Positions 30,701 through 40,757 of a stretch of DNA of 41,227 bases are shown piece after piece. Within the stretch, counting starts at the first letter, position 1, and each line of letters begins with the position of its first letter. The position numbers and the translations under genes were made by a program. Origin of the DNA: a virus; IMG/VR virus record IMGVR_UViG_3300030107_001140, positions 1 through 41,227 of that record; one strand, written 5' to 3'. The notes beneath the pieces are model-generated. The model was given only the letters and a program-made list of their open reading frames with translations. It was not told the DNA's origin and ran no database searches.

Positions 30701-33700
30701 ATATCAAGCAGTTATTAACAATTAGAACTGAGGTAGTAAAACAATTAAGGGCAAGGATAAGAGCATTAGCTCCAGCTACAAGACTTGAACAAGCTGGAAT
30801 GTTGGAAGAAGTAGCAGGTACAAGAATTAATATTGAAGGTAGTAGAGAACAAAGGTTAGCAACTCAGGCTGTACTAAATGTTTTTAATAGAGTGGCAGGA
30901 TTCGATGGACCAGTCACTAATATCCTTACAGATTTAGCTTCACAAGTTAAAGGAAATAATGCTGCATCTTTAGTTAAGAAAAGGCTTTCTGATATTGAAG
31001 AAGCAATTATGCAGGAAGGTCGTATTGATACAAAAGTTCCTGAAAGTATATTCAATCAGTCAGTAGTTAAACAAGTAACTGATCTATCTAAAAAAACAGA
31101 GAAAGTAGCAAGAGCAGAGATAACCAGAGAATTACCAATTGAAGAGATAAATCCTAAAACTGTTATTGAAGATGAGGCTAAGTTTAATGAGACGTTCCCA
31201 ACGGAAGTTAGAGCAGAAGCTACTAATCAACTTGCAAAGAAAGGTCAGATCACTTCAGATCTAAGAAAAATTGAAGATACTCCACCTCCTACAAAAGTCA
31301 CAAAGACTAAGGTCCCACCTGCATTAGTTGAAGAAATAAAGAAGAGTATTGATCCTAAAGATCCTTGGTTTAGTAGTGAGGCTAAAGATCAAACAATTGA
31401 TGTAAAAGGAGAAGAACTTCCAATACCTGAGATTCAAAAGCTTTTAACAGAACGTCCAAATGAAATTCCTGTAGAAGATCTTTCTCCAGCAGTTACAGCA
31501 TTAGCGACTGTAGATCCAAAAACTCCACTTGATTTATTTATTAGATCTGCACCTGATAGTCAACAAGCATCAATTGCATTTAATAGATTAATAGATTCTT
31601 TTGAAAAGTTTATTGATGGTAGAGAAGCAGAGGGTAGATTCGGTCCAATTGATACTGTAGGAGATTTTATTAATCTATTAAACATAGGAAGAGTTGCGAT
31701 AGAAGAAGGAACACAGAAAGCTTTAAGAGATATAAAGACAGCAGATAGATTTGGGAGACTAGCTGCACCTTATGTTCAGAAAGCAGGTAAGGCTTTTCTT
31801 CAGAAAGCTATTGCAGATATTGAACAAGTTCAGATATATACAAAGGCTTTGCAACTTGAGATAGCTGGAAAGATTGATGCGGCTGGAAAGAAAATATTAG
31901 AGGCAGGAGAAGAAGCAGATAAGCAATTAGCTGATATAGACAACTGGGAGAATCCAAAGTGGTTAAATAAATTTTTTGAAAGAGCTGGATTAAAAGAAGA
32001 TGCTGAAAGAGTATTTCCTACGAAACGACCCACATTTGATGATAGTGCTCAGCCTAGGAATTGGGCTGGTAAGTCTGCTCCTAAATATGCTGGTATGTAT
32101 ATTGATTGGGAATCAGATGTTGATAAGGCTATCTATATAGTTACTACTGCTAAAGCTAATAAGAAGAATAGTAAATCACATGCGAAATTCTGGACTTGGC
32201 TAACAGAAGAATTAGGGATACCAGAAGATGAGATTGTTGAGACTGGTGTTCTTATTAGAGATGAATTAAAGGAGAACTATGAGGATGGTTCTACTTGGCG
32301 AGTTGAGGATACACTTGCTTGGCAGTTTGGAGGAACAACAGATTTAATGACCTTTAACTGGGAGGATGTAAGAGCTGGTAAGTTTTTAGAAAAATTAGAT
32401 GAAGCAACACTTAAAAAATATTTAGATATAAAAGACCCTAAGAGTAAAGATGTAGATGATTTAATTAAAAGAGCTAAGGAGAAATACACTGATTATGCAG
32501 AGTTATTTCCAACAGAAGGATATGGAGATGATACTCTTGGTGCTCGATTCAGAGGTCCACTTTCTGAAGCAGCAGAACGGGAAGCATTAATTAGACAAGC
32601 TAGAAGAATATTTCCAGCAGGTAAGATTGACTTTCCATTTGAAATTAAAGAAACAGTTTCAGAAAGAACGGCAAAAGTTCATCCTAAATTGAAAGATAAA
32701 GTCGGCAAGACCTTTATGGCAGCAGGTGCTTATACGGCTGATCCAAGAGGAGCAGCTCACGATCTTATTCGTGTAGCTCAAGCTTATGGTGGTGTTCGTG
32801 CAAGCTTTAGTCAAAGATTTTGGACAGTAACACATGAAGCAGTTCATGGTGTGTTCAGAAGATTTATGACTAGAGAACATGCTGAGCTACTTCTTACTGG
32901 CGAAAGTCATCTACGTGAAATAGCAGCAAGTGTTGCTCCACATAAAGCTATAGAGATATTGAATGGTAGTGAAGGTTTTGGTGAAGTTCTTTCCTATGCA
33001 GCAATGGGATGGCATAAGGTTAAAGGAGAGTATTTAACAGTTGGTAAGCCTGATCCAACATGGGCGCAACCTCTACAGAAGTTAGAGCAGATTGTAAATA
33101 CAGTTAAATCATGGCTTGGTAAAAAAGGATATACAAGATGGGATGAATTGTTTGAGGATATTGTTGAAGGTGAATACGTTAAAGATAGAAAGATTGCTGG
33201 AAGAGATTCTCTTAAGATTGGCGATACAATGTATTACTTTGGTGCTTTCAATAAGAGTGTCCAAGATATAGATTTTCAGCCAGCATTTAGAGCACCTGAT
33301 CCAGAAGATTTCAATGCAAGAATAGAAGGATATAAAGCTCAAATGAAAGCAGGTGATATTACATTATTAGAATTAATGATGTCAGATACAAGAAGAACTG
33401 TCAGCAGAGGAAGGGACGCCAAGGGTAACTATGACTCGAAGATTCCGGGTAAAACTTTATACTTATCTCTAAGTGAAGAAGGATTTATTTTATCTAGCAG
33501 AGTAGTTGAAGATCAAATTAAAGAGTTAATTAGTGATACGCGGGCTGGAAGAACAGGTATTCAAGATGTAAGTGAAGCCAAAATCTTACATGCAGCTAAG
33601 GAGTTGGCATTAGGAAATGAAATGAGTACAGAGAAAGTAATCAATTTATGGGAGAAAGCAAGGGGTGGAGATATTACTGCTGAAGATGATCTTATTACGA

Positions 33701-36700
33701 GCACGGCTATTGGAGTTCTTAGAGATCAAAATCAATTAGCCATTAAAGAATTATCAGTTACCTTCAAAGGAATTGCTGATGGTGAGATTGGTATTGAACA
33801 GAAAGGAATTCTTGCAAGTAAGTTAACTGCTTTATGGCAGAACCAATTAGTTCTTAATCAGGTATGGGAACAGATAACAAGGAAGTGGGGACAGGCTGGA
33901 CGCATGATGCAGATCAATGTAGATACATCACATCTAACTCTGCAAGGCAATACACCATTAAAAAGTTATCAGGTAAGTGAAGAGTTGGTAGAGAAAGCCA
34001 TGACTGAAGGACTTGATGTAGAGAATGGTCAACTAGGTGATGGTGTTTACTTCACAACTAATGATGATCCAAATGGTATAGCAGTTATTGATGGGAGTCT
34101 TCCTAGTAGCGTAGTCATCCTTGATCTTGTTAGAGAAGGTAAAACTCTTTCTGGTTTCTTAGAAGAGATAGGTCTTGATCCAGTTATTAAGGATGGAATC
34201 TTAAGTGCCGACCAAAAACTAGGTATACAAAACTATGCTTTAGAAAAAGGATATGACGGAGTTAGATTCCCGACTGATCTAAAGACTGAATCAGTTGGAG
34301 ATCGAGTTGTTATCTATGATCGCAATGATGCGAATAGAGTTATTAACTCTCAGGCAGCACAACCTCCAGCTATGGATGTTGATGCAGGTAACGATGCTTT
34401 ACGTCCATTTATAGAAAGAGCTATTAAAGATGCTGGACAAATATTAGAGAAGAAGTTACCACCAGATGTACTTAAATCAATTCAAAGTGGAGAGCTTACT
34501 GTTGAGGCAGAAAAGGTTATTGATGAGTTAGCAGAAGTTGCATACACAATGAATACATTACCGAAGAAAGATTCTACTTTCTATGTTAAAGATGTTAGTG
34601 ATCTAATCGCTGAGATCCCTGATGGCATGGGCTTCCAAAGAACTATTGCAGACATTAGACGTAACGCATTATTCTTAAGGATGAGTACATGGGGCAAGGT
34701 TGCGTTGGCTGGTACGACTAGATTACTTGCCATGCCAATTGCTAGATATATAGGTAATGGAAAAATATATCAGAAAGCAATGGGAGAAGGTAATAACTTT
34801 GAAGCAACATCAGCAAAGCTAAGGCAGCAAATTGATAAGAATTTATGGAGACAGATGTTCTATGAAATTCCTAATGCTTGGAGATTGTCAGGATTTGCTT
34901 GGAAGACAGGAGAGGCTTTAGTTAATCCCGGCAAACAACATTACCAAGATGCAAGAGTAAACCAATTCGAGGCTCAAGATAAAGCTGGTAATTTATTAAC
35001 ACAAGAAGAATTTGAAGCGGCTGGTACAGATAGGGCTTTAGTTAAAAGAGAGTCGCCTACTGCTAACTGGTTTGATAAACCAACTGCTAATCCAATTGCT
35101 TTAGCTATTCGTTATATGAATAAATTTGCACCTACTAGATTCTTATATCAAACAGGTGCACGTAAAGGATTATCTGCTGTAGATACATTCATTAGTGGAA
35201 TCGGTGGTCCTGCCTTTGAACATGCTCGACTATTGGAATTAGAGCTACATAATATGAGAGTAAAAGGAATGGTAATAGATCAGAAAAACTTTAATTTGGC
35301 TATAGAGAAAGTAGAGAATCAAATGAAAGCTAAATGGGTTGATATGATTATCAATGGTGAATTAATAGAGAACGCTTATTTAGATAGTAAGTATGCACAG
35401 AATGGGATGAATTATGTAAACATGACAGATGATATTAAGGTTGATCCAGATCAAAGGACATGGCGTTATGGAATCAAGAGAGCAGAGGAACAAGGTATCG
35501 TTGATGCTGCGGAGAAGGTTAAGTTCGCAGAAGAATTTGTAAAGACAAAAGTTGATGAAGAGAATTTCTATCAGGGCTTCGGTAAAAAGTCAGTTGATGC
35601 TGCCTTCCATACTGCAAGAAGAGCCATACCTCATCTATCGCAAAAGATCAAAGAAACTGAACAGGCATTCCCTATAACAGGTGTAGCTATTCCTACTAAT
35701 AGAACTTTAATAAATCTATTTAAGGCAACTGCTCGTTATGTGGGATTAGGTGAACATATTATTGATAGTGCATGGAGAGATATAAATCATGAGGATGCAA
35801 ACATTAGAGCCAATGCACTAGGAGAACATGCGATTGGTCAATTCCTTCTTACATCAGGAACCCTAATGGCAATAAGTGGCATGTTGGAATTTAGCGGACC
35901 TGAACCTCTTCTCTGGAGAGAAAGGGAGAAGTGGAAGAATATTGGAAAGATACCCAACAGTGTCAGACTTAAATTCCCTTGGGGTGGTGCTGGCCCTTGG
36001 GTAAATGTAGGTGCTTTTGATGCTGCATCTCCTATCCTCGCAATCATTGGTAGTTGGATAAGCGAACTAGATAGGATTCCACATACTGAAATGAATGATG
36101 GTAATGACAACTTGACTGCCATTATGGGAATCCATGTAGCAGCTTTAAGAAATGCAATTTTTAAGGCAGGGCTAGCTCCCTTTGGCGATGCAACTATGAA
36201 ACCAATAGGTGATTTATTTGAATTGTTTGAAGATCTAATTGATAGTAAAGATCATCGTCATGTTCGAGGAAAGTCCAATCCTGCTGGTGTATGGCTAGAG
36301 AGATTGCTAACTGGAATGATGGTTCCGGGTATGGTTCAAGACATGACTAATTCCATAGATCCAACACTACGAAGAATAGAAGAGAGTGAAGCTTGGGGAC
36401 CAGTGGCTACATTGATAAATACTATGAATAGAATTGGAGCAAAGCTTCCTTACTTCTCTCGTAATTACCCTGCTGTTTTACATCAAATAACAGGTGAACC
36501 TATTGTGTTAGATGGACATCTCGGCTCAGGCTTAAGTCAATATCTATGGGACCCATTCAAAATGGTTAATGGTGTAATGAATCCATTAGGTGCATTGAAA
36601 GTTAGGAATCAATCTACAGATATAGTCGATGAAGAGATGGCACGATTAACTGGTAAGAATTCATCGTTTGTTGTATGGGATAGGAGAATGCTTGGATTAT

Positions 36701-37101
36701 CTAACTATACTCTTTCTACTAAGGAATTAAATGAGTTGATTCGTATTGGTACTCAGGAGGTGACGAATAGTGATGGCCTTACATTGCATCAGGAACTAAC
36801 ACGAATCATTACTGAATCTCCTGTCTATGCAGGGAAGAAAGATATGGGTAATGTTGTCATTCCCGGAGACAAGAGAGATCTACAACGACCAAACATTCAT
36901 GGCCCCGGAGAGAAAATTAACTATTTAATGGAAACAATTAATCTATATAAAAAACTAGCAGTCGAGGAATTCTTCAATAGGCATCCTGAGTTGCAAGAGA
37001 TGAAGGATGCAAAGGATCAATTTGACTGGGAAAGAAATGCAACAACTGATAACCTAGGACCACAGAGTAACCTTGAAGCATGGAGGGCACTCATCGCTTA
37101 A
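27718..37101 (+). CDS. Giant internal virion protein D (T7 gp16 position), polyvalent-protein-like (3127 aa)
   Basis: More than twice T7 gp16 (1318). Likely ejected with the DNA into the host. Regions in order: acidic N-terminus (1-100); a weakly hydrophobic segment near 415-435; a ParB/sulfiredoxin-like domain at about 760-900 (VIDGHNRLDLARRSG at 826-840, then NIAG and LRDENF); long helical linkers; a zincin-like region with HEAVH at 1706-1710 and a possible third ligand E1752 or E1756; an ADP-ribosyltransferase-like region about 2080-2210 (GDGVYF at 2107-2112, GYDGVRFPTD from 2178, VVIYD); and a C-terminal part with apolar stretches near 2350 and 2720. These domain types occur together in phage polyvalent proteins, which enter the host with DNA. 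GAGG precedes the ATG by 8 bases. I do not see the T7 transglycosylase region. The frame is open throughout, arguing against an assembly artefact. Confidence 0.85.
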   Translation: MSLEQVVTEGVEKTEWVMPEGDFPEVIESVGPDGEESEDTYGDIPTGETVEPIKVESQEVDIKDPTNYFYDFKNYKGIYEDKGLTTDQTFLPKNLNVWDIDYEGVYTDGTKDLSEQEKTTNQISVWIDEHPELIPVIKELVKETSDGGINVTVAELNAAINNPAIPQLTRLKLQALSMGQNPSGTAYQDNFSGSARRTAMSSWNATTGFTGDILANINRGISFQGNNARNLTGNYPAYTGEGHVFDDAPMGANRNFSSDYLEQKGISSRAWITGNGEEVYLNQSQVGNRLGLNELETAKWFWKRQEWPTYLEVPNRDGGTTILGAVIPGAYDLNQGRIRDNLGLKVEYKEDGSFKSVLYNGREYLSEDLKSGLLNFQGGSLDNVWGLKDPTFNVPLLGTDAAWYQRFIEGGAPHMGPQLVLTALSIIALKKAGGGKIPFHGPGMRTSAALRYKAGKSWAGGNFAAAFSQYSKGTALKGISEWAIPSLGIELISYNRENGNISDAIVAQWPALESPFTKIFQSNELDSASWALLKNVGVNEFFGGATAGTGFEVFGDAYNLSRRGLRSGIQFDRGLASQIGTEFNTALGESYTKLFGNVFHSDTLSFKVGLLNKIKAGFSPDFGAGKLEWPQYPKGKSAATEMVPGGRWSTWLKENQRKPQWPQPYTEQQNIVIDPQSKLDARFSFDTADLLQFDIKDEKTLNKAITEAEAKLEVVNNKVESALKELTETMSRIKETTQPKEQQILRQMDIDEALIKPLPEEVSDVPLNEIKTAPQYFQVKESGATQAEGVSGSLQGARGFDTELAGLVTLWRDTDGTIGDPGSIYVIDGHNRLDLARRSGRKNILSRFINVPTWQEARAKAALINIAGTQSLKGSIESLDVARFLRDENFTIDDLAARGINLQSSLVAEAVRLNRLPDDLFAQVGTGELAVSKALALGSAEGVSPEAIREIYKIAKKQRWSIARIEQAIVMARNATVGVEEGVFPELSAYFKQSNIKQLLTIRTEVVKQLRARIRALAPATRLEQAGMLEEVAGTRINIEGSREQRLATQAVLNVFNRVAGFDGPVTNILTDLASQVKGNNAASLVKKRLSDIEEAIMQEGRIDTKVPESIFNQSVVKQVTDLSKKTEKVARAEITRELPIEEINPKTVIEDEAKFNETFPTEVRAEATNQLAKKGQITSDLRKIEDTPPPTKVTKTKVPPALVEEIKKSIDPKDPWFSSEAKDQTIDVKGEELPIPEIQKLLTERPNEIPVEDLSPAVTALATVDPKTPLDLFIRSAPDSQQASIAFNRLIDSFEKFIDGREAEGRFGPIDTVGDFINLLNIGRVAIEEGTQKALRDIKTADRFGRLAAPYVQKAGKAFLQKAIADIEQVQIYTKALQLEIAGKIDAAGKKILEAGEEADKQLADIDNWENPKWLNKFFERAGLKEDAERVFPTKRPTFDDSAQPRNWAGKSAPKYAGMYIDWESDVDKAIYIVTTAKANKKNSKSHAKFWTWLTEELGIPEDEIVETGVLIRDELKENYEDGSTWRVEDTLAWQFGGTTDLMTFNWEDVRAGKFLEKLDEATLKKYLDIKDPKSKDVDDLIKRAKEKYTDYAELFPTEGYGDDTLGARFRGPLSEAAEREALIRQARRIFPAGKIDFPFEIKETVSERTAKVHPKLKDKVGKTFMAAGAYTADPRGAAHDLIRVAQAYGGVRASFSQRFWTVTHEAVHGVFRRFMTREHAELLLTGESHLREIAASVAPHKAIEILNGSEGFGEVLSYAAMGWHKVKGEYLTVGKPDPTWAQPLQKLEQIVNTVKSWLGKKGYTRWDELFEDIVEGEYVKDRKIAGRDSLKIGDTMYYFGAFNKSVQDIDFQPAFRAPDPEDFNARIEGYKAQMKAGDITLLELMMSDTRRTVSRGRDAKGNYDSKIPGKTLYLSLSEEGFILSSRVVEDQIKELISDTRAGRTGIQDVSEAKILHAAKELALGNEMSTEKVINLWEKARGGDITAEDDLITSTAIGVLRDQNQLAIKELSVTFKGIADGEIGIEQKGILASKLTALWQNQLVLNQVWEQITRKWGQAGRMMQINVDTSHLTLQGNTPLKSYQVSEELVEKAMTEGLDVENGQLGDGVYFTTNDDPNGIAVIDGSLPSSVVILDLVREGKTLSGFLEEIGLDPVIKDGILSADQKLGIQNYALEKGYDGVRFPTDLKTESVGDRVVIYDRNDANRVINSQAAQPPAMDVDAGNDALRPFIERAIKDAGQILEKKLPPDVLKSIQSGELTVEAEKVIDELAEVAYTMNTLPKKDSTFYVKDVSDLIAEIPDGMGFQRTIADIRRNALFLRMSTWGKVALAGTTRLLAMPIARYIGNGKIYQKAMGEGNNFEATSAKLRQQIDKNLWRQMFYEIPNAWRLSGFAWKTGEALVNPGKQHYQDARVNQFEAQDKAGNLLTQEEFEAAGTDRALVKRESPTANWFDKPTANPIALAIRYMNKFAPTRFLYQTGARKGLSAVDTFISGIGGPAFEHARLLELELHNMRVKGMVIDQKNFNLAIEKVENQMKAKWVDMIINGELIENAYLDSKYAQNGMNYVNMTDDIKVDPDQRTWRYGIKRAEEQGIVDAAEKVKFAEEFVKTKVDEENFYQGFGKKSVDAAFHTARRAIPHLSQKIKETEQAFPITGVAIPTNRTLINLFKATARYVGLGEHIIDSAWRDINHEDANIRANALGEHAIGQFLLTSGTLMAISGMLEFSGPEPLLWREREKWKNIGKIPNSVRLKFPWGGAGPWVNVGAFDAASPILAIIGSWISELDRIPHTEMNDGNDNLTAIMGIHVAALRNAIFKAGLAPFGDATMKPIGDLFELFEDLIDSKDHRHVRGKSNPAGVWLERLLTGMMVPGMVQDMTNSIDPTLRRIEESEAWGPVATLINTMNRIGAKLPYFSRNYPAVLHQITGEPIVLDGHLGSGLSQYLWDPFKMVNGVMNPLGALKVRNQSTDIVDEEMARLTGKNSSFVVWDRRMLGLSNYTLSTKELNELIRIGTQEVTNSDGLTLHQELTRIITESPVYAGKKDMGNVVIPGDKRDLQRPNIHGPGEKINYLMETINLYKKLAVEEFFNRHPELQEMKDAKDQFDWERNATTDNLGPQSNLEAWRALIA

Positions 37102-37104
37102 CCT

Positions 37105-40100
37105 ATGGCCTACGCATACACAATCTACTCAGCAGGGAGTAGCCAAACTGACTACACAATCTCTTGGCCTTATATAAAGGAAGAGCATGTAAAGGTTTAC
37201 GTTAATTACGTAGACACTAGCTTTACTTTTCATAATGCAACCACAGCAAGATTAGCTAGCGCACCTTCCGCTGGTACTCGTGTTGAAGTTAGAAGAGTTA
37301 CTCCTCCTTCTGCTGTACTTGTTGACTATGCAGATGGTTCTACTCTTACAGCTAGTGATTTAGACACCAGTAATCTTCAGCATTTATATATTGCACAAGA
37401 GCTAGATGACAACCAGAAAAAAGGTGTTGCTATTAGTGCAAGTACAGGTCTTCCAACATTAGGAAGTAAGAGGTTAACTGAAGTTGCTGATCCAACAGCA
37501 GCACAGGATGCAGCGACAAAGAACTATGTAGATACAACAACTCAACCAGTAGATGCTGAACTAACAGAACTCGCAACAATGAGTTCAGGAACAGCTTCTT
37601 CTCTAGCTGATTTAACTAATACAGAAGTCCAGATCTTAGATGGAGCAACAGTTACTACTGATGAATTAAATAAGTTAGATGGTGTAACTGCAACGACAGC
37701 AGAAATTAATTATGTCGATGGTGTTACTTCTAATGTTCAGACTCAGCTAGATGCAAAGCAGCCATTAGATGCAGAGCTGACAGAACTAGCAACAATGTCA
37801 AGTAATACAGCCGCTGCAATGGCTGAGCTAACAGAAGGGGAAGTAAATATAATTCATGGAGCAACTCTTACTACTACTGAACTTAACTTTGTTGATGGTG
37901 TTACTTCAGCATTACAAACACAGTTAGACGCCAAGCAACCACTAGATGCTGACTTGACTACTCTTGCTAGCTGTCAGTCAGGAGCAGCAGCAAACATTGC
38001 ATTACTTACATCAGGTGAGGTTGCAATTTTAGACGGAGCAACTGTTTCAACTTCTGAACTAAATACCTTATCTGGAATCAATGCATCAACAGGAGAACTA
38101 AATAAGTTAGATGGAGTCACTGCTACTACTGCGAACTTAAACGTAGTAAGTGGTATGACGAAAGCTACGTCTCTTACAAGTAATAGTGATACAGAATTAC
38201 CAACATCTAAAGCTGTTGCTGATCATGTAGCTTCTAGCATTACAGCTCTTGGTGGCTTCGTTGCAATTAATGGACCTACTAACTTCCCTGCTACACAACC
38301 AGCTCAAGGTGTAGTTGTCAGTATTAAAGATGTTGGATCAGGATTTACTACCAGTTCTAATGAGATAACTATTACGAATGGAGCTGGTACAAATAAGAAT
38401 GTAAAGATTACAGGCTTTCCTTCTGAGTATGCGGCAGCGACATTAGGAGATGACACTGGTTTACAAGTTACATCTGACATTACAAACAGTACAGGTGGAA
38501 CACCCGCTGTTCATAGATATATTTATCACAAGCAATTAGCAAAAGAGAGTGATGTCAAAGCATTGAGCGATGATATTAATGCTTTTAATGCGAGATACAG
38601 AACAGCAACAGGCAGCAATCCATCATCAAATAATGATGCTGGAGATCTATTCTTTAGTCAAGATACTGACAAAATGTATGTCAGGAATGCAGCCAACAAT
38701 GCATGGGATGAGGTTGTATCTGTTGGTGAATTCTTTATAAATACACTATCAAGTGCAGGTAGCAATAGTGATTCTCCTCCGGGTGGTGCAACTGCATTTA
38801 ATGGAACAGCTAGAAAGTTTACTCTTAGCAATCCTCCTTCTGTAGCTCAACAATTAATTGTTAGTATTAATGGCGTAATTCAGAAACCTAATTCAGGAAC
38901 AGGCTTTCCGTCAGAAGGCTTTAGCCTCAATGGATCTGTGATTCAATTCGCTGCTGCTCCAGCTTTGAATGCACCGTTCTTTATTATTACAATTGGATCA
39001 ACAGTTAATATTGGAACTCCATCAGCAGAGACAGTTGATTACGCAAAGTTAGATGTAAGTAATACAGGAAGTAATGGTCAGGTTCTATCTAAGAGTGGAG
39101 CAACAGAAGGATTAACTTGGATTGATTCTGCTACTGATAAAATTAGTGAAGGTGATTCAAATGCTGAGATAGTAGATACAGGTAGTAATGCAACATTTAA
39201 AATTACACTTGATGGTGCTGCGACCGAATCACTTAGCGTAACTGATACTGCCCTTAATCTCGGTAGACATGGAAGCAATAATGCTAATAGTGATCTAAAT
39301 CTAGCTGGGGCTATTAAGTTTGGATTTACTCAGGCAGGAACATCTCCTTATATAAGACTAGACGGATCAGGCAACCTTGAAATTACAGCTTCTTATGGTG
39401 GCGGTAGTTCCATAGGAAAGGCATGGACATTTGGTGGTTATCAAGGCACACATGTTTCTAATGGAAATATTAATCCTTTATCAGATAGTACTTATAGCTT
39501 AGGAACTGACGCTTTACGCTGGACAAATGTATATGCAGACAACCTTCATGGAGATCTAGCAAATGATGCAGTTGATGAAGCTAATTTAAAAGTAGATAAT
39601 TCACCAACTAATGATCATGTTTTAACAGCGAAGTCAAGTGCAGCAGGTGGCCTTACATGGGCTGAAGTCTCCAGTTCAGATACTTTATCTTTTAGAAATC
39701 TTATAATGAATGGAGACATGGTTATTAATCAGAGATTTGGAGACTCTGGAAACGTCACAGGTTTAACAAACGGTGCTGCTCAATTTTGTGCTGATAGATG
39801 GGAGTTAAAAGTTACAAATCCTTCTGGAAGTACTTGGTCTTATAACCATACAAATACTGCCCCTGAATCGGCAGGTTTTAGAAAAGCCATTCAATGTGCA
39901 AACGCAGCAACAGCACAAGCAACTCCCGCTGATGAAACTTTAATTTACTTTAGACAAAAGGTCGAAGCCAAAAATGTTGTTCGCTTGGGTTGGGGTACAA
40001 CTGGTAAGAAGTCGATCACTTTAAGTTTCTGGGTAAGGTGTCATGTTTCTGGAACTGGACAAGTAAACATCACTCACGGAGATGTAAATAAACGAGTAGG

Positions 40101-40755
40101 TGGTACCTACACAATAAACTCGGCAGATACATGGGAATATAAAACTATTACTTTCCCCGGAAGTGATGATGAAGTAGTCAACGATAATGGAACAGGTCTC
40201 TGGGTAGAGTTTATTATTACTGCTGGAGCTGATGCAAAGACTGGTTCAGTTCAAACCTCTTGGACTACATCCGCAGAAGGTGATAGAGCCGCTGGTCATA
40301 CTTTAAATATCGCTGCTACCGTTGGACATAAATTTACTCTTACAGCGGTTCAGCTTGAAGAAGGGACATCCGCAACTGCTTACGAGCACTTGGATTACGG
40401 CAGGAATTTACAACAATGTCAACGCTATTATGAGAAAATATACTTAAGTTCTTATAGTGTATGTGGTCAGGCATATCATGCTAATAATGCCTTAGCTAGT
40501 GGATGGTTCAGAGTAGAGAAGCGAACTGCCCCAAATATGACTTTCCCTACTGTTGGGCAAGGCAGTGGCAATATAACTTTTACTACTGCTTCAGCTAGTT
40601 ACCCATCTACACATGGAACAATTGCACCGAATGATGTTAGTAAGCATAAATTCAATTACAGTGGATCAGGTTTTACTGGTGCATTTGGAGTTGGAGATGC
40701 AGCGTTGCTACATTGCAATGGAACTGGATCAGTAGAAGCTAACGCTGAACTTTAA
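37105..40755 (+). CDS. Tail fibre protein with T7-type N-terminus (1216 aa)
   Basis: T7 gp17 has 553 residues. The first 110 residues match the T7 fibre attachment domain (YSAGSSQTDYTISWPYI, VEVRRVTPP, LTASDLDTSNLQHLYIAQELDDNQ), which binds the tail. Then come three imperfect repeats (about 150-350) of LTELATMSS... TTELN... VDGVT..LQTQLDAKQPLDA type, a fibre shaft. The C-terminal part (from about 870, NLIMNGDMVINQRFG...) has the start of a common carbohydrate-binding-like jelly-roll of phage adhesins, followed by GRNLQQCQRYYEK. It is followed by a small gene and the second fibre-like protein. It likely binds the host surface; the receptor is unknown. Confidence 0.92.
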   Translation: MAYAYTIYSAGSSQTDYTISWPYIKEEHVKVYVNYVDTSFTFHNATTARLASAPSAGTRVEVRRVTPPSAVLVDYADGSTLTASDLDTSNLQHLYIAQELDDNQKKGVAISASTGLPTLGSKRLTEVADPTAAQDAATKNYVDTTTQPVDAELTELATMSSGTASSLADLTNTEVQILDGATVTTDELNKLDGVTATTAEINYVDGVTSNVQTQLDAKQPLDAELTELATMSSNTAAAMAELTEGEVNIIHGATLTTTELNFVDGVTSALQTQLDAKQPLDADLTTLASCQSGAAANIALLTSGEVAILDGATVSTSELNTLSGINASTGELNKLDGVTATTANLNVVSGMTKATSLTSNSDTELPTSKAVADHVASSITALGGFVAINGPTNFPATQPAQGVVVSIKDVGSGFTTSSNEITITNGAGTNKNVKITGFPSEYAAATLGDDTGLQVTSDITNSTGGTPAVHRYIYHKQLAKESDVKALSDDINAFNARYRTATGSNPSSNNDAGDLFFSQDTDKMYVRNAANNAWDEVVSVGEFFINTLSSAGSNSDSPPGGATAFNGTARKFTLSNPPSVAQQLIVSINGVIQKPNSGTGFPSEGFSLNGSVIQFAAAPALNAPFFIITIGSTVNIGTPSAETVDYAKLDVSNTGSNGQVLSKSGATEGLTWIDSATDKISEGDSNAEIVDTGSNATFKITLDGAATESLSVTDTALNLGRHGSNNANSDLNLAGAIKFGFTQAGTSPYIRLDGSGNLEITASYGGGSSIGKAWTFGGYQGTHVSNGNINPLSDSTYSLGTDALRWTNVYADNLHGDLANDAVDEANLKVDNSPTNDHVLTAKSSAAGGLTWAEVSSSDTLSFRNLIMNGDMVINQRFGDSGNVTGLTNGAAQFCADRWELKVTNPSGSTWSYNHTNTAPESAGFRKAIQCANAATAQATPADETLIYFRQKVEAKNVVRLGWGTTGKKSITLSFWVRCHVSGTGQVNITHGDVNKRVGGTYTINSADTWEYKTITFPGSDDEVVNDNGTGLWVEFIITAGADAKTGSVQTSWTTSAEGDRAAGHTLNIAATVGHKFTLTAVQLEEGTSATAYEHLDYGRNLQQCQRYYEKIYLSSYSVCGQAYHANNALASGWFRVEKRTAPNMTFPTVGQGSGNITFTTASASYPSTHGTIAPNDVSKHKFNYSGSGFTGAFGVGDAALLHCNGTGSVEANAEL
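37552..38160 (+). repeat. Three imperfect repeats in the fibre shaft
   Basis: Units begin at 37552, 37768 and 37945. Each starts D-A-(E/D)-L-T-x-L-A and contains one or two segments of the form LDGATVTT..LN. Units one and two are 216 and 177 bases, so the lengths differ by one sub-repeat of 39 bases. DNA identity is partial, so the repeats are old. Confidence 0.8.
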
Positions 40756-40757
40756 TT

